In this document: positions 8,001-16,394 of the stretch, in pieces | Position numbering within the stretch: position 1 is the first letter of the stretch | How the letters are laid out: every line of letters starts with the position of its first letter | Assembly (NCBI RefSeq): GCF_035593305.1 | Contig: NZ_CP141615.1 | Span: 930,001 to 994,000, forward strand | Origin: Limnochorda sp. L945t | GTDB lineage: Bacteria; Bacillota; Limnochordia; Limnochordales; Geochordaceae | Length of the DNA stretch: 64,000 nucleotides | Reading direction: 5' to 3' | Notes under the pieces: generated by a model | What the model was told of the DNA's origin: nothing | What the model saw: only the letters and a program-made list of their open reading frames with translations | Databases searched by the model: none | Position numbers and translations under genes: made by a program

Positions 8001-8861
8001 ATGAACTTCGTGCTCCAGTGGTTCTGGATCGCTATCCTCGTCCTCTCCTTGTGGCCGCTGCTGCGCCAGCAGCAGGTGGAAAGGATGCGGCTGCGGCTCA
8101 TGCGCCGTATCCAGGCCGCCCGGGGGAGCCGCCTCATCACCCTCATCCACCGCCAGGAAGCGTGGGGGCTCTTGGGGCTGATCGGGCGGAGGTTCATCAC
8201 GATCGAGGACTCGGAGAAAGTGCTGCGGGCCATTCGCACCACCCCGCCGGACGTGCCGATCGACCTCATCCTGCATACCCCCGGCGGGCTGGTACTGGCG
8301 GCCGAACAGATCGCCCAGGCGCTGCGCCGCCACCCGGCGAGGGTGAGCGTCTACGTGCCCCACTACGCCATGTCCGGGGGAACGCTGGTGGCCCTGGCGG
8401 CCGACGAGATCTGGATGGACGAGAACGCCGTGCTGGGGCCGGTCGACCCTCAACTGGGGCAGTGGCCGGCGGCCTCGATCGTGCGGGCCGTAGAACAAAA
8501 GGACCGCAACCGCGTCGACGACGAGACGCTGATCATGGCGGATCTGGCCCGCAAGGCGCTGCAGCAGGTGCGCGACTTCGTCCAGGAGCTCTTGCGGGAT
8601 CATCTCGATGAGGCCCGGGCCGCCGAGGTGGCCGACCGGCTGACCCAGGGCCACTGGACGCACGACTACCCGCTGGAGTGCCGGAGACTCCAGGAGTGGG
8701 GCCTGCCGGTGCGGTGCGGGTTGCCGCCCGAGATGTACGCCCTCATGGACCTCTACCCGCAGGCTCCCGAGCGCCGGCCCTCGGTGCAGTACGTACCGCT
8801 GCCCGCACCTGCAGGGAGGCTTCGGCTACGGGGCGCACCCGGGGCGGACGACGACCGGTGA
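8001..8861 (+). CDS. Membrane-anchored SDH-type Clp-fold serine protease
   Basis: The 286-residue protein belongs to the ClpP/SppA-like family called serine dehydrogenase proteinase (SDH_sah). It begins with one membrane span (residues 4-22), followed by the Clp-fold domain: LILHTPGGLVLAAEQIAQAL forms the oxyanion region, and the nucleophile is Ser125 in HYAMSGGTLVALAADEIWMD, followed by NAVLGPVDPQLG. A basic amphipathic stretch sits between span and domain. Such proteins resemble SppA and NfeD-N proteases that act at the membrane; the substrate here is unknown. The ATG start has no free Shine-Dalgarno because the G-rich bases upstream are in a hairpin. A 24-base gap separates it from comEA. 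Confidence 0.88.
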   Translation: MNFVLQWFWIAILVLSLWPLLRQQQVERMRLRLMRRIQAARGSRLITLIHRQEAWGLLGLIGRRFITIEDSEKVLRAIRTTPPDVPIDLILHTPGGLVLAAEQIAQALRRHPARVSVYVPHYAMSGGTLVALAADEIWMDENAVLGPVDPQLGQWPAASIVRAVEQKDRNRVDDETLIMADLARKALQQVRDFVQELLRDHLDEARAAEVADRLTQGHWTHDYPLECRRLQEWGLPVRCGLPPEMYALMDLYPQAPERRPSVQYVPLPAPAGRLRLRGAPGADDDR

Positions 8862-8885
8862 GGCGACAAGGGAAAGAGAGGAGCC

Positions 8886-9551
8886 ATGGCCAATGAGTTA
8901 GTCAGGGTAACGATAGTAGAGCTAAAAGGAGGGCGAGTCGTGCAGCGCATGACGCCTCGCAGGTGGCTGCGCCTGGGATTGCGCGTGAAGCGGGCCGGCC
9001 GGGTGGCCGCCGGGCGGCACCTGGCCCTGGTCGCAGCGGCCGCCGCGCTCTTTGCCACGGGATACCGGCTGGGTACCGACCTGGGCCCGCCCGTCGTGTT
9101 ACGGCCCGTGAGCGTGGCCGCCTCGCAGGCCGGGCAGGAGGAGTCCCGGGCGGGCGAGCCGTCCCGGGAGGGGGCAGTGCTGGCAGCCGAACGGGAGCCC
9201 GGGGAGAGCGCCCCGGCCGCTACCTGCCATCTTCCTCCGGGCCACCCCCCGGTGCCGGGGGCTGTCGAGGCGGCTCGAGGCGCGCCTGTTACGCCCACAG
9301 GGGCGCGGCAGGCACCCGGCAGGGGACCCGGGTCCCCAGCGTCGAGGGGCGGGACGGTCGACATCAACACGGCATCCCCGGAGGAGCTGGACGAGCTGCC
9401 CGGCATCGGACCTGCACTGGCGGAGCGGATCGTCCGTTTCCGAACAGAGCACGGGCCCTTTCGCTCCGTGGACGATCTCGTGGAGGTCCCCGGGATCGGG
9501 CCCAAGACGCTCGAACGCCTGGCCGGCCGGATCGTGGCCGGAAAGCCGTGA
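8886..9551 (+). CDS. comEA: Competence protein ComEA (helix-hairpin-helix DNA receptor)
   Basis: ComEA binds incoming double-stranded DNA at the membrane and passes it to the ComEC channel. The 221-residue protein has an N-terminal membrane span near residues 45-65, a long Pro/Gly/Ala-rich linker, and a C-terminal (HhH)2 domain: VDINTASPEELDELPGIGPALAERI and VDDLVEVPGIGPKTLERL. The linker replaces the oligomerisation or SLBB domain usually seen in Gram-positive ComEA. AGAGGAG lies just before ATG 8886. The gene is directly followed by comEC, the standard arrangement. Confidence 0.92.
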   Translation: MANELVRVTIVELKGGRVVQRMTPRRWLRLGLRVKRAGRVAAGRHLALVAAAAALFATGYRLGTDLGPPVVLRPVSVAASQAGQEESRAGEPSREGAVLAAEREPGESAPAATCHLPPGHPPVPGAVEAARGAPVTPTGARQAPGRGPGSPASRGGTVDINTASPEELDELPGIGPALAERIVRFRTEHGPFRSVDDLVEVPGIGPKTLERLAGRIVAGKP

Positions 9552-9560
9552 GGCGCGGCC

Positions 9561-11963
9561 ATGGCCGGGCTGCTCTCCAAGGCGGGCGCCGTGGCCTGGG
9601 CTTTCGCTCTGGGAAGCGCCGTGGCGGCCACCGCCGACCCGGGGCAGGCCGAGGTGGTCGCATGGGCCTGCGCGGCGTACGGAGCGGCGCTGGCCGGATC
9701 GGCGGCAGCCCGGGCGTGGGGCCGTGTGAGGGCCTCCATGGACGTGGGCGGGACGAAGAGGCCCTGGAGACAGGCGAGGGTGTGGCCGCCGGCTCCGTCC
9801 GCGATCCCGGGCCGGCTGGTCCGGGAGAAGAGCGGCCGGAGCCGGGGGGCGTGGCCCGGCGGAACGCACCCCGCCCGCTGGAAGGCTGTCGGCAGTGCGC
9901 TGGTCGCGGGGCTGCTGGTGGGCACGTGGCAGATGGACAGGTGGCAGCAGGCGGTGGCGCCTTTCGAGCCCGGGCAGGTGGCGTGGGTGCAGGGGACCGT
10001 GGTCGCGGTAGAAACGGCATGGTACACGCCGGTCCTGATCCTGGGCGCCGGCCGCTGGTGCGACGAAGGCGTCCCAGAGGGGCCCGGCTCGTGTCGATGG
10101 CGTCCCCTGCCCGCAGCGGTGCGGGTGCGCTTGCCGGCCGGCGACAGCCTGGCCAGGGCGATCGCGAGGGGCGATGCGATCGGAGCCCGGGGACTGGTGA
10201 GCGTGCCGGACGAGGCCCCCTTTCCGGGGGCGTTCTCCCCCAGGCAATACTGGCGTGCCCGGGGGGTGGCGCTGGAGTTGCGGGTCAAGGACCGCCGGCG
10301 GTGGTACGCCCGGCCACGGGAGCGCCACCTTCCCGCCGCCACTCGGATCGCAGTCTGGGCCGGGGAGCGATCCGATGCGCTGCAGCGCCGGTTGACGGAG
10401 CGCTTCGGTGCGTCGCCGGCTGCAGCATGGATGCGGGCGATCGCCCTCGGGCAACGAGAAGCCCTCACCGGGCAACAGCGGGAGTCCCTGCAGGCTTCGG
10501 GCCTGGCCCACTTGCTCTCCGTGTCGGGGGTACACGTGAGCCTGCTGGCCGGCCCGGTCTTGCTCTTCTTCCGGCGGGCGGCGGGGGCGAGACGCCTCCC
10601 GGTCAGGGCCGGGGTGGCCGCGGTGGCGATCGCGAGTGGGTGGGCGTACGCCCTGCTGACAGGGCTGGAAGCGCCGGCTGTGCGGTCGACCTTGATGCAG
10701 AGCCTGGCCGGCGCCGCCTGGGTGATCGGGGGCAGGCTCCGGCTGCTCGATAGCCTGGGTTATGCGGCGGGCCTGCAGCTGCTGATGGGCGGGCCGTGGC
10801 AAGCCGCCGACCAGGGTTTTCTCATGTCGTACGCCGCGACGGCGGGCATCGGCCTGTGGGCCCAGGCCGGCCTCGACGCTCCGGTGCGGCGTCTTGACGG
10901 CCGTCTTCGCGCACCTCTGCGAGCCTTTCAGGAGATGGGGGTGCGCCTCTCGAGATCCGCGGCCGTCTCGGTGGCGGCCTGGGCCTCGGTAGCTCCCCTG
11001 GTGGCCCTCTTCATCGGCCGGGTCTCCGCCGTGGGTGCGTGGACCAGCATCCCGGCAGCGCCCCTGAGCGGAGCCCTCATCTGGGCCACCCTCGCCGGCC
11101 TGGTGGTGCCGGCCCCGCTCGTCGGCCCGGTCGAACGGGTAGCGTCCGTGGCTGCGTCGGGACTCGAGTGGCTAGCCTGGCAGGGCCAGGCGCTGGAGGG
11201 GGCGTGGGCTTCCCACCCGGGCCCGTGGGCCTGGGCGGTGGCCGCCGCAGCTGTCTGGGGAGCGCTCGTGGGGCGCCTGCAACGAGAGCGGGGCAGGTCG
11301 CCCACGCCGGTACCGGCGTGGGCCGCCGGTGCAGCGTGCTTGGCCGCGCTGGCATGGCCCTGGGGATGGTCTCAGGGCGGGGCGGTGGTGGCTGCCGGGC
11401 GAGCGGGGACGCACGGCTGGTTCATGGCGGCCCGCGGAGGGGATGGTTCCGTATGGACGGCGGTGCGGGTGTCGCGGCCGGAGGATCTCGACGCCGCACT
11501 GAAGAAGCTCCGGCCGGTCGTCGGGCGCTTCGGCCGGGGCAGGGCGGACGTCCTGGTGAGCGTGGCCCGCGAGGGCGAAGAAGAGCCCCCGGAACAGCCT
11601 TTCCCGTCCGCTCAGGCGCCCGCCGCGCAGGCCGCCTCGGTCCGGGTGCGGCTGAAGGGGGCCGCCTTGTACGTGGCAGGGGTGCCCGAGAGCCCGGAAT
11701 CGGCCCCGGTGGGCGGCATCGCCGTGCGAGGTTCGCGGCTCGACGTCGCCGGGGATGGGCAGGCACCTGCGCCATCCCGTGGCGCCGCCCGAAATGCCCT
11801 GCGCCTGGCGCTCGCGGGCGCAGCGCCGCTTTACCTGGACCTGGAGCGCGGCTGCGTGCGTTGGGAGGGCGGAACGGCCGACCGGGCCGCAGGCGAAGCG
11901 TGCGCGCTTGACGGGCCTTTCCAGGCCGTGGGGAGCGAGTCGGGATGGGAGCTCGAGCGATGA
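9561..11963 (+). CDS. comEC: ComEC/Rec2 DNA-uptake channel lacking a recognisable nuclease domain
   Basis: ComEC forms the cytoplasmic-membrane channel through which one DNA strand enters during transformation. The 800-residue protein has an N-terminal DUF4131-like region and the competence core: HLLSVSGVHVSLLAG near residue 320, YALLTGLEAPAVRSTLM, and the multi-span segment with DQGFLMSYAATAGIGLW. Many transmembrane helices are visible to about residue 600. The last ~200 residues take the place of the metallo-beta-lactamase domain but contain no HxHxDH metal-binding motif and are low in complexity. The stop overlaps the holA start (ATGA). Confidence 0.93.
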   Translation: MAGLLSKAGAVAWAFALGSAVAATADPGQAEVVAWACAAYGAALAGSAAARAWGRVRASMDVGGTKRPWRQARVWPPAPSAIPGRLVREKSGRSRGAWPGGTHPARWKAVGSALVAGLLVGTWQMDRWQQAVAPFEPGQVAWVQGTVVAVETAWYTPVLILGAGRWCDEGVPEGPGSCRWRPLPAAVRVRLPAGDSLARAIARGDAIGARGLVSVPDEAPFPGAFSPRQYWRARGVALELRVKDRRRWYARPRERHLPAATRIAVWAGERSDALQRRLTERFGASPAAAWMRAIALGQREALTGQQRESLQASGLAHLLSVSGVHVSLLAGPVLLFFRRAAGARRLPVRAGVAAVAIASGWAYALLTGLEAPAVRSTLMQSLAGAAWVIGGRLRLLDSLGYAAGLQLLMGGPWQAADQGFLMSYAATAGIGLWAQAGLDAPVRRLDGRLRAPLRAFQEMGVRLSRSAAVSVAAWASVAPLVALFIGRVSAVGAWTSIPAAPLSGALIWATLAGLVVPAPLVGPVERVASVAASGLEWLAWQGQALEGAWASHPGPWAWAVAAAAVWGALVGRLQRERGRSPTPVPAWAAGAACLAALAWPWGWSQGGAVVAAGRAGTHGWFMAARGGDGSVWTAVRVSRPEDLDAALKKLRPVVGRFGRGRADVLVSVAREGEEEPPEQPFPSAQAPAAQAASVRVRLKGAALYVAGVPESPESAPVGGIAVRGSRLDVAGDGQAPAPSRGAARNALRLALAGAAPLYLDLERGCVRWEGGTADRAAGEACALDGPFQAVGSESGWELER

Positions 11964-13042
11964 ATACGAGCGGGGATGACACGAAAGCGGCCCTTGCCCC
12001 CTCGGACGTGCCCGGGCCCGGGGGGTATCTGCTCCGGGCAGCCGACCCTTCCCTCGTCGAGCGCTGGCTCGACGGGCTGGAGGGCGAAGGGACGGAGCGG
12101 GTGGTCTGGTTCGCGGACGAAGTCACCCTGTCCGGCATGCTGGCCCAGCTGTGGACTCCGCCCCTTTCGGGGGCCCCCCGGGTTTTCCTGGTCCGCCACG
12201 CCGAGAAGATGCGCAAGGACGACCTCGAAGCCCTGGTGCGGGCGACGACGGGCCGGTTTTCCTTCGGGGAGGACAGGCTCGTCCTCTGGGATCAATCGGA
12301 GGAGGGGCGGGCGGCCGAGGCCCTTCGGCAGGCCGGCGCCTTCGACGCCGGCACCTGGAGACTCATCGATTGGGACAGTGGCGCACCGGGCCGCCGGCGC
12401 GAGCAAGAGCTGGATGCCCGGCTTGCCCGGTTGCGACTGCCGGAGCCGGCTCTGCGCCTGGTCAGGCGCATGGCGATGCGCTTTCCGGAGCGGGCCGCGC
12501 AGGAGCTGGCGAAACTCGAGGTGCTGGAGGGGGAGGCGCTGGACGAGGCCCGGGTCCGGGCGGTCCTCTCGGCGGACCTGGTCGAGGCCGTGCTGGAGGA
12601 CGAGGGGCCGGCACCCTCGGGCCTCGGCGGGCAGGCCGACCGCCGGCGATTCCAGGTGGCCGAGGCCGCCCTCGATGGCGACACGGCCCAGGCCTGGCGG
12701 CTGGTACGCGCGATCGAGCGGGAGGGGGTGCCTGCGTCGTGGATCTGGCGGGAGATCGGGCGACAGGCCATGGAACTCTGGGAGATGGCCGAGGCCCTGG
12801 CCCGGCAGGCTCCGGACGGGTCAGGCATCCCCGAACCGGTTCCCGAGGCCTTCGCCCGCCGGCCGCCTTTTGCCGTGCGGAAGGCGGCCGCGCGCGCCAG
12901 GCGCCTCGGGATCGAAGGACTCACCACCGTTCTGGGCTGGGTGGCCCAGACCGACTACGACTCCAAACAAGGCGTGGATCCGGAGGACGCCTTGCGCCGC
13001 CTGCTCTTGCGGATGGCTCAGGCGGTCTGGCCGGCCCCTTGA
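11960..13042 (+). CDS. holA: DNA polymerase III delta subunit
   Basis: HolA opens and loads the sliding clamp as part of the clamp-loader complex. The 360-residue protein follows comEC exactly as in many Firmicutes (comEC-holA-rpsT). Recognisable features include the FLVRHAEKMRKDDLEAL strand region of domain I, the helical domain with RRMAMRFPERAAQELAKLEVL, and a C-terminal LLRMAQAVW helix. Sequence similarity is modest, as is typical for delta. ATG 11960 (GGAG at 11948-11951) is preferred to the upstream ATG 11945; it overlaps the comEC stop by four bases. Its 3' end overlaps the convergent rpsT gene by 25 bases. Confidence 0.85.
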   Translation: MNTSGDDTKAALAPSDVPGPGGYLLRAADPSLVERWLDGLEGEGTERVVWFADEVTLSGMLAQLWTPPLSGAPRVFLVRHAEKMRKDDLEALVRATTGRFSFGEDRLVLWDQSEEGRAAEALRQAGAFDAGTWRLIDWDSGAPGRRREQELDARLARLRLPEPALRLVRRMAMRFPERAAQELAKLEVLEGEALDEARVRAVLSADLVEAVLEDEGPAPSGLGGQADRRRFQVAEAALDGDTAQAWRLVRAIEREGVPASWIWREIGRQAMELWEMAEALARQAPDGSGIPEPVPEAFARRPPFAVRKAAARARRLGIEGLTTVLGWVAQTDYDSKQGVDPEDALRRLLLRMAQAVWPAP

Positions 13043-13362
13043 CCCTCGGCGGGCGCCGGTGACGCAGGCGCCGGCTGAGCAGCCGCACCCTGGGCCCGGG
13101 CGGCCTCCAGCCGGCGGAGCATGGCGACGAGGCGGGACTTGCGCCGGGCGGCCTGGTTGGGATGGATGACTCCCTTGCGGGCCGCTTTGTCGATGGCCTT
13201 CTGTGCGAGCGGGTAGAGCTTCCAACCCTCTTCGACCTGCTGGACGGCCGCGCGCTGGCACTTGCGAATGGCGGTCCGCATGGCCGACTTGATGGCCAGG
13301 TTGTGCTGGCGCCGGCGGATGGACTGGCGCAAGCGCTTGGCGGCAGAACGGGTATTGGGCAA
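13018..13362 (-). CDS. rpsT: 30S ribosomal protein S20
   Basis: S20 binds 16S rRNA early in 30S assembly. After the TTG start at 13362 the protein begins PNTRSAAKRLRQS, the usual S20 opening, and continues with the basic helices NLAIKSAMRTAIRK and HPNQAARRKSRLVAMLRRLEA. GGAGG nine bases upstream chooses this TTG over one that abuts the SD. At 114 residues it exceeds the usual 85-90 because of an Ala/Pro-rich tail, the last part of which is antisense to the end of holA. Confidence 0.96.
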   Translation of the reverse strand: MPNTRSAAKRLRQSIRRRQHNLAIKSAMRTAIRKCQRAAVQQVEEGWKLYPLAQKAIDKAARKGVIHPNQAARRKSRLVAMLRRLEAARAQGAAAQPAPASPAPAEGQGAGQTA

Positions 13363-13416
13363 CCCTTGCAACCTCCTCGTGGTCCGAAAGGCTCCTCGGC
13401 CGGCACGGACGGCGTG

Positions 13417-13445
13417 ATTTTACCACACGCCACCGGCCCCTGCAA
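13417..13445 (-). promoter_or_regulatory. Sigma-A promoter of rpsT
   Basis: On the minus strand TTGCAG (13445-13440) is followed after exactly 17 bases by TAAAAT (13422-13417), with a TGTGG extension before the -10. It lies about 55 bases upstream of the rpsT start. Confidence 0.75.
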
Positions 13446-13471
13446 CGCCGGGCGGCCTCGGGGGCATGCTA
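13442..13471 (+). promoter_or_regulatory. Candidate forespore (sigma-F/G type) promoter of gpr
   Basis: CATGCTA at 13465-13471 is an exact match to the CATNNTA -10 element of forespore sigma factors. GCAAC at 13442-13446, 18 bases upstream, is a partial match to the GYATR -35 element. It sits about 65 bases before gpr, a gene known to be forespore-expressed in Bacillus. Its -35 overlaps the -35 of the rpsT promoter on the other strand. The -35 match is weak, so this remains a candidate. Confidence 0.45.
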
Positions 13472-13535
13472 CGACCGGCGGGGTAACCGGGCTCTCCCGG
13501 GACCCTTGCGTCCGAGGAGGTGCGCTTCACCTGAC

Positions 13536-14723
13536 ATGTCACCATCGCCTCTGCCTCCCACGTCCGGCCCTGACGAACAGGAATGGCGCTTGCCCGCTGC
13601 CCGTCCTTCCATGCCCTCCTTTTCCGCCGGGCTGCCGCCTGTCGGCTCCCGCTGGTGGGCAGGGCGCAGGCTCGTGGACGACGTGACGCGCCGGCGCGGC
13701 CACACCCGGATCGACGCCCGAAGGCCCGGCTCTCCGCGCACCGACCTGGCGGTCGAGGCTCACCAAGCGGTGGTGAGCCGGAGCAGGAGTACCGTGCCCG
13801 AGGTGGAGACCGAGAGGGAGCCGGGCCGGTACGCCTCGGTCCACCGGGTGCGCATCACGGGCCCTCGTGGCGCAGCCGCCCTGGGCAAGGCCCCCGGCAC
13901 GTACACCACCGTGGAGTCGCCCCAGCTGCGCCAGCGTTCGCAGGAGGCCAAAGAAGAAGTCGCCGGCCTGGTGGCCAAAGAGCTCGCCGGGCTGCTCCGA
14001 CGGCAAGGAGTCGGGCCTGACGCCCCCGTGCTCGTCGCCGGACTGGGCAACTGGAACGCCACGCCGGACAGCCTCGGCCCCCGGGTGGTGGGGCAAATCC
14101 TGGTCACCCGCCACCTGCACGAGATGCTGCCGCCCGAGAAGAAGGGCTCCCTCCGGCCGGTCAGCGCGATCTCGCCGGGGGTATTGGGCCTGACCGGGAT
14201 CGAGACCACGGAACTCGTAGCCGGCGTGGTGCAACGCACCCGGCCCGCGGCCGTGATCTGCATCGACGCCCTGGCCGCCGCATCCCCCGACCGGCTGTGC
14301 TCGACGGTCCAGATCTCCGACGCCGGCATCCAACCGGGCGCAGGGGTGGGCAACGTGCGACGGGGCCTCAACCGGGAGACCCTCGGGATCCCGGTCGTGG
14401 CCGTCGGCGTGCCCACGGTCATCCACGCCTCGCGCCTGAGCGGCGTCGGGGACGGCTGGGCAGGCGCCCCGGCGGTGCCGCCGGGGGCCTTCCCGCCCCT
14501 CCTTCACGGGGGGGACGCCCGGAGCCAGGCCGCCCCGATGGTCTCGGGCACGCCGTTCACCGGGGATGGCGCGCAGGCAGACGACGACTTCCTTGCCACC
14601 CTCATCGTGACGCCCAAGGAGATCGACGTTTTCGTCGAGGACGCCTCCGAGGTCGTGGCCGGCGCGCTCAACGACGCCCTGCACCCCGGGCTCGACCTCG
14701 AAGAGGTGCTCCGCTCCATCTGA
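13536..14723 (+). CDS. gpr: Germination protease GPR
   Basis: GPR degrades the small acid-soluble proteins that coat spore DNA, supplying amino acids at germination; it is made in the forespore as an inactive precursor. The protein has the autoprocessing-site region (RTDLAVEAH), VLVAGLGNWNATPDSLGPRVV, SAISPGVLGLTGIET, AVICIDALAAASPDRLCSTVQISDAGIQPGAGVGN and LIVTPKEID. Length is 395 residues from ATG 13536, longer than the ~370 of Bacillus because of a Pro/Arg-rich N-terminus that would form part of the propeptide. GAGGAGGTG at 13515-13523 is the ribosome-binding site, 13 bases away. Confidence 0.96.
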   Translation: MSPSPLPPTSGPDEQEWRLPAARPSMPSFSAGLPPVGSRWWAGRRLVDDVTRRRGHTRIDARRPGSPRTDLAVEAHQAVVSRSRSTVPEVETEREPGRYASVHRVRITGPRGAAALGKAPGTYTTVESPQLRQRSQEAKEEVAGLVAKELAGLLRRQGVGPDAPVLVAGLGNWNATPDSLGPRVVGQILVTRHLHEMLPPEKKGSLRPVSAISPGVLGLTGIETTELVAGVVQRTRPAAVICIDALAAASPDRLCSTVQISDAGIQPGAGVGNVRRGLNRETLGIPVVAVGVPTVIHASRLSGVGDGWAGAPAVPPGAFPPLLHGGDARSQAAPMVSGTPFTGDGAQADDDFLATLIVTPKEIDVFVEDASEVVAGALNDALHPGLDLEEVLRSI

Positions 14724-14841
14724 GCGGGCGCTCGCCTCTCGGGCACCCCTGACCCGGCACAGGAATCCTCGCGTCTTCGCCGAACGGATGACATGAGGCG
14801 GTTGCGAGTCAGGGCCGCAGGGGAGACGTCCGAAGACGCGG

Positions 14842-15204
14842 GTGCGAGGCGAGCTTTCGCAGCGTTCCTCACGTCCGGCCGGAGGCCGGCTCCGGGGTCG
14901 CGATACGGCGTTACGCGTCACCCCGGCCTCTGCGGCGGCCGACCCGGCGGACGAGGGCCAGGCGGTCGTGCGGATCACGTTCGACGAGACCGTGACGGCA
15001 GCCGCCGCAGCAGCGCGGGGGCTGGCCTCGCTGCTCGGCACGCATCCGAGCTACCGCGTGCTGACGAGCCTCGGGGCAGGGCCGGTCGTGATGGTCGTTC
15101 ACTTCACCTACCACTCCGCGGTGGAATTGAGCCGCCTGTACGACCAGCTCCTGTGGTTCGTCGAGCTCTCCCAGCGGGCCCACCGCTCCGGCGTCGCGGA
15201 ATAG
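14842..15204 (+). CDS. Small protein of unknown function between gpr and spoIIP
   Basis: I do not recognise this 120-residue product. Its second half is well-behaved coding sequence with strong G/C third-position bias: a segment near residues 40-110 (QAVVRITFDETVT, LASLLGTHPSYRVLTSLGAG, HFTYHSAVELSRLYDQLL) looks like a small alpha/beta domain with no membrane span or signal peptide. The first ~35 residues are Arg/Ala-rich and the true start may be downstream of GTG 14842. It lies between two sporulation genes on the same strand, so a sporulation role is possible, but nothing in the sequence shows this. Confidence 0.55.
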   Translation: MRGELSQRSSRPAGGRLRGRDTALRVTPASAAADPADEGQAVVRITFDETVTAAAAAARGLASLLGTHPSYRVLTSLGAGPVVMVVHFTYHSAVELSRLYDQLLWFVELSQRAHRSGVAE

Positions 15205-15251
15205 GACCGTCCCTCCCGGCATAGCCATGGGTACCCGGGAGGGGACCGTCT

Positions 15252-16382
15252 TTGCTGTTTTCGCGTCGCGGAGCGTTTTTCGTCGTTTCCGCCCGGACAG
15301 GCTTGCGGGTGCTCGCCGTTGCGGCTTCCGCCGCGCTGGGGTTCGCCCTCGGGCCCACCATCATGCCTCCGCCGGGATGGCTCGTGCCTCCGGGCGTTCC
15401 CGGGATGCCGGCGGGCTCCGGCGCACCGGCATCCCGCAACGGGCAGACCCCTGCCCCGCCCGTAGAGCGCATGGCGCTGCTGCAGCGCTTCGGCGCCTGG
15501 GTGGTCGCCCGGGCCACCGAGGTGGCCTGGCCGGCCGCTCCCACGGCCGCCCGTGCCGGAGAGCCGGGGCCATCGCCGTCACGTCCCTCGCCTGCGCCTG
15601 TCCCCTCCGACCGCGGGCCAGAGGACGGCTCGCCGGTCCGGCCCGCCCTGGCGCCTCCCCCGTCGCCGCAGCGGCCCCATGCCCCGGAAAAGCCGCCGGA
15701 TCCGCCTGCGCGCCCTCGCCCTTCCGGCCCTGCCCGTGCGGCGGTGTGGGTGGCCGTCTATCACACCCATACCTCGGAGATGTACCGCACCCCTGACTTT
15801 CACCCGTCCGACCCGCTGGAGTACCACCGGTTCGGCACGACCGACACGGGGGTCGTCCGCGTCGGGAAAGCGCTGGTCGACGCCCTCAACGCACTGGGCA
15901 TCCCGGCGGTGCACATCACGACCATCCACGACTATCCCAGCCACGACCTCGCCTACGTGCGATCCATGGAGACGGCCAGGGCGCTGGTGGAGCGTTACCC
16001 GTCGCTCCGGCTCCTCATCGACCTGCACCGGGACGCTCCGCAGGAGGGCGGCGATCTCGAGACCTCCGTCGACGGCGAGTCGGTCGCCCAGCTCGCGCTG
16101 GTGGTGGGCACGGGCCGCGACGGGGCCGAAGAGAAAAGTAACCTGGCTGTCGCCCGGGCCCTTGCCGCCGAACTCGACTCCCGCTTTCCGGGGCTGCTGC
16201 GCCGGCTCATCCTCCGGCCCGGACGCTACTACAACCAGCAGGTGCATCCCGGAGCCCTGCTCATCGAGGTCGGCTCGTACCGCAGCCAGGAGGAGGCCGC
16301 GCGGCGATCGGCCCTGCTGCTGGCACAGGGCATCGCCGCGCTGCTCCTCAAGAGCCCCTTTCCCCGCAGCGCCTGGAGCTGA
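15252..16382 (+). CDS. spoIIP: Stage II sporulation protein P (cell-wall amidase/endopeptidase)
   Basis: SpoIIP cuts septal and peripheral peptidoglycan during forespore engulfment, together with SpoIID and SpoIIM. The 376-residue protein has an N-terminal membrane anchor (about residues 17-38), a long Pro/Ala-rich periplasmic linker, and the catalytic domain: VAVYHTHTSEMY near residue 172, TIHDYPSHDLAY, LLIDLHRDAP and the closing NQQVHPGALLIEVGSYRS. The TTG start at 15252 is supported by GGGAGGGG at 15237-15244, seven bases before it. gpr followed by spoIIP is the usual order in sporeformers. Confidence 0.96.
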   Translation: MLFSRRGAFFVVSARTGLRVLAVAASAALGFALGPTIMPPPGWLVPPGVPGMPAGSGAPASRNGQTPAPPVERMALLQRFGAWVVARATEVAWPAAPTAARAGEPGPSPSRPSPAPVPSDRGPEDGSPVRPALAPPPSPQRPHAPEKPPDPPARPRPSGPARAAVWVAVYHTHTSEMYRTPDFHPSDPLEYHRFGTTDTGVVRVGKALVDALNALGIPAVHITTIHDYPSHDLAYVRSMETARALVERYPSLRLLIDLHRDAPQEGGDLETSVDGESVAQLALVVGTGRDGAEEKSNLAVARALAAELDSRFPGLLRRLILRPGRYYNQQVHPGALLIEVGSYRSQEEAARRSALLLAQGIAALLLKSPFPRSAWS

Positions 16383-16394
16383 GGCCCTCGCCTG

